From Rhodothermales bacterium (GTDB lineage: Bacteria; Bacteroidota; Rhodothermia; Rhodothermales; UBA10348), in contig JANQQV010000009.1 in assembly GCA_028284865.1 (NCBI GenBank), forward strand, positions 1 to 64,000: a DNA stretch of 64,000 nucleotides. Reading direction: 5' to 3'. A program made the translations under genes and the position numbers. Positions 62,310 through 64,000 of this stretch are shown piece by piece. Under the pieces are notes generated by a model. The model was given only the letters and a program-made list of their open reading frames with translations, ran no database searches and was not told where the DNA came from. How positions within the stretch are numbered: the stretch's first letter is position 1; each line of letters starts with the position of its first letter.

Positions 62310-63164
62310 GTGATAAAGCGCAACTATTTCGCACTTTTCATCTTTCTTCTCGCAGCATCTGTCACGTTGACCGCTTGCGACTCTAATGACGCCGACGACA
62401 CTGAAGTCGTGATTGAGGAAGAGGTCACCGAGACGGAAACGACGGTTACGACTTCTGACGCAACCGTCCAGCAGATTACCGCGGCGCTTGCTCAGCCGGG
62501 GTCGCTCGGAGGTATCGTCGGTGACAACATCATCGTAGACAACTCTCCTGGAGCCATCATCCAGACAACGTCAACGACCAGCGGTGCTTCAGGTACCTCT
62601 TCTGTCACGACAACGGTTGCACCGCTGGTGAACACCACCACCGGTCAGCCTACAGGTCAGGTAGCCGTTGCTGTTCAGAGTGGCGGTACGACGCAAACAG
62701 CCATTGCTACGCCCAACGTGTCGAATACGGCAAGTGTCAGCGTCGCCACACGGACTAGCACCGGCTCCACGGCCAACGTGAATCTGAACCAGGCATTCAA
62801 CCCGACGACAATCGCGTCATCGAATGCGAGCTTCCAGTCCAGCCGCCGCCAGGTTCGCCAGGATATCGTCGCTGGAGGTGGAACGTTTGCAGGTACTGTT
62901 ACGGCAAACGGACAGACGTGGGCGCAGCGAATCCAGGCCGCTATTGCAGCGGGCAAGCGCCGGAATGTTCAGGTCGAACTGACTGCTTATAACACTGCGG
63001 TTCTTCAACGTCTGCTCGTCACGGGCCGAGCCGTAGCTGGTGCGTGTTCCCAGAACAACAGCGCGACCGAAACCGTGAGAATTACTAACGCTGGCACCAC
63101 CGTCGCATACGCTTGTGTCAACTACCAGAGCATCAGTCAATTCCAGAATGTTCTGCCTGACTGA
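62310..63164 (+). CDS. Thr/Ser-rich lipoprotein of unknown function
   Basis: From GTG 62310, placed about 10 nt after GGGGGAG, a 284-residue protein starts IKRNYFALFIFLLAASVTLTAC, a lipoprotein signal ending in Cys. TTG at 62301 would add three residues but lies one base after the Shine-Dalgarno. The next 30 residues are acidic (EVVIEEEVTETETTV). A long Thr/Ser/Gly/Val-rich part with low complexity follows, then a basic patch (SSRRQVRQDI) and a C-terminal part with two Cys (GACSQNN, AYACVNY). An AT-rich upstream stretch carries TTGACA at 62214 and a small hairpin at 62231-62249. Function unknown. Confidence 0.65.
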   Translation: MIKRNYFALFIFLLAASVTLTACDSNDADDTEVVIEEEVTETETTVTTSDATVQQITAALAQPGSLGGIVGDNIIVDNSPGAIIQTTSTTSGASGTSSVTTTVAPLVNTTTGQPTGQVAVAVQSGGTTQTAIATPNVSNTASVSVATRTSTGSTANVNLNQAFNPTTIASSNASFQSSRRQVRQDIVAGGGTFAGTVTANGQTWAQRIQAAIAAGKRRNVQVELTAYNTAVLQRLLVTGRAVAGACSQNNSATETVRITNAGTTVAYACVNYQSISQFQNVLPD

Positions 63165-63190
63165 TCCTTTCTATCCTATCAGGATTCAAG

Positions 63191-63222
63191 AGCGGCGCGC
63201 CGAATGGCGCGCCGCTTTTTTT
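63191..63222 (+). terminator. Rho-independent terminator of the lipoprotein gene
   Basis: Arms AGCGGCGCGCC (63191-63201) and GGCGCGCCGCT (63206-63216), loop GAAT, followed by seven T. Confidence 0.88.
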
Positions 63223-63286
63223 ATGTCTCCGATTTGAATGGTAGCTTTTGCCAAGCGTCACTTTTTGAATGCAGGAGTCTTGATCG

Positions 63287-64000
63287 GTGCTTGACGACTA
63301 CAAGATGCGTACGGGCCTATTGGTGGTCATCACGGCTTTGCTCTCAGCAGGGCCCTCAGCCGGGCAGAAATTGTCACCCGGCGAATCCCAGATCGTGATT
63401 CCCACAGCTGACGCACGTCAGGATGCCCGCCTCTCAATCGGCTATGGGCAATTGCCTGCTGACGTATCCAGTCCGCCCAGTGCCCGTGATCCGTTGAGCC
63501 GATCGGCCAGGGACGAACTCTACGTGATCACGATTCAGTTCATTCCGCGTCTTTCCCTTCATTATCGACAGTCGTTCAAGAGGGCAGACTTCATTCAAGC
63601 TACCGGTGACCGCGTACTTGGAGCTCAATTCAAGGTCATCAAGCAGGGGCGCATCCGACCAGGATTGGCCTTTGGCATAAGGGACACCGCAGGGACGCGG
63701 AAGCATCACGCAACGTATGCCGTCATGACCCGGACCTACGATTTCAAGAGTGCCCAGTTGGGGGCCACGGTTGGGGTTTCCAGAGCTTTTCTGGATGCTA
63801 CATTCCTCGAGATGAAAGATGGCCCATTCTGGGGCTTATCACTACGATTTCGGGATCGCATCGAGTTGCTGGCTGAACACGACACACGTTTTTTCTACGC
63901 AGGGTCCAGAATTTGGCCAATCAAGTGGCTTTGGTTGACGGGCTTTGCCGCGGAAGGGAAGCATCCAGGGTTCGCATTCGGAATATCACACTCGCTTCGT
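63287..64000 (+). CDS. N-terminal part of a YjbH-like outer-membrane protein (cut by window edge)
   Basis: The frame stays open to the window end. GTG 63287 lies nine nt after AGGAG; ATG 63305 is the alternative. A signal peptide (GLLVVITALLSAGPSAGQ) is followed by IVIPTADARQDARLSIGYG, like the PTA...L..GY opening of YjbH proteins. RPGLAFGIRDTAGTRKHHA and DFKSAQLGATVGVS resemble the repeated strands of that beta-barrel family, which is linked to exopolysaccharide secretion. About 238 residues are visible. A polysaccharide operon could begin here. Confidence 0.55.
   Translation, partial: MLDDYKMRTGLLVVITALLSAGPSAGQKLSPGESQIVIPTADARQDARLSIGYGQLPADVSSPPSARDPLSRSARDELYVITIQFIPRLSLHYRQSFKRADFIQATGDRVLGAQFKVIKQGRIRPGLAFGIRDTAGTRKHHATYAVMTRTYDFKSAQLGATVGVSRAFLDATFLEMKDGPFWGLSLRFRDRIELLAEHDTRFFYAGSRIWPIKWLWLTGFAAEGKHPGFAFGISHSLR

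Overview
The window looks like chromosome from a marine member of the Bacteroidota/Rhodothermota group. Base composition is moderately GC-rich by eye. The taxon is suggested by two proteins ending in type A sorting domains of the type IX secretion system (T9SS), an S46 dipeptidyl-peptidase, many secreted or lipoprotein hydrolases, TonB and YjbH-like envelope proteins, PadR with prefix-domain permeases, and kinase-propeller proteins. This is inference from protein families; no rRNA gene is present. I see no insertion sequence, prophage, CRISPR array or origin. The genes look like stable chromosomal content in short operons.

Layout. 1-9.6 kb is housekeeping: a cut-off membrane protein, a CAU-anticodon tRNA with terminator, holB, a long GroES, a family 4 glycosyltransferase, purF with terminator, a CNNM/CBS membrane protein, a sodium-coupled symporter and ssb. 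9.6-20.8 kb holds a tandem-repeat array, mazG, an operon of three exported amidohydrolases (two lacking the metal motif), an orphan EutN/CcmL shell protein, an orphan Phd-like antitoxin, a two-lobed AAA+ ATPase, a class I aldolase and an FAD oxidoreductase. 21-24.8 kb is a thiamin thiazole operon, thiO-thiS-thiG-tenI-thiD, closed by a terminator.

25-34.3 kb carries TonB, an amino-acid permease with an adjacent class IV aminotransferase, a T9SS cargo protein, an FG-GAP/LVIVD propeller protein and the S46 peptidase. 34.3-41.6 kb is a leftward run: ABC exporter, GreA/GreB-type factor, SelO, M16 protease, DUF3465. 41.6-49.4 kb holds an outer-membrane protein, a lipoprotein dipeptidase, a small membrane protein, a padR-permease pair behind an operator, and a D-lactate dehydrogenase-like enzyme. 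49.4-64 kb holds a DNRLRE T9SS protein, two tandem kinase-propeller proteins, a DUF6090-like membrane protein, a tandem SnoaL-like protein, a large lipoprotein cytochrome, an ABM-type monooxygenase, an aldo/keto reductase, a Thr-rich lipoprotein and the start of a YjbH-like protein.

Together the genes suggest an aerobic heterotroph: ThiO needs oxygen, and peptides are handled by S46, M16 and M19 peptidases plus amino-acid transport and transamination. The most unusual items are the amidohydrolase trio, the U-less palindromic hairpins that follow several genes, the PadR operator lying over its own promoter, the duplicated kinases that kept the catalytic half but diverged in the propeller half, and the AAA+ protein with a dead-looking first ATPase lobe.
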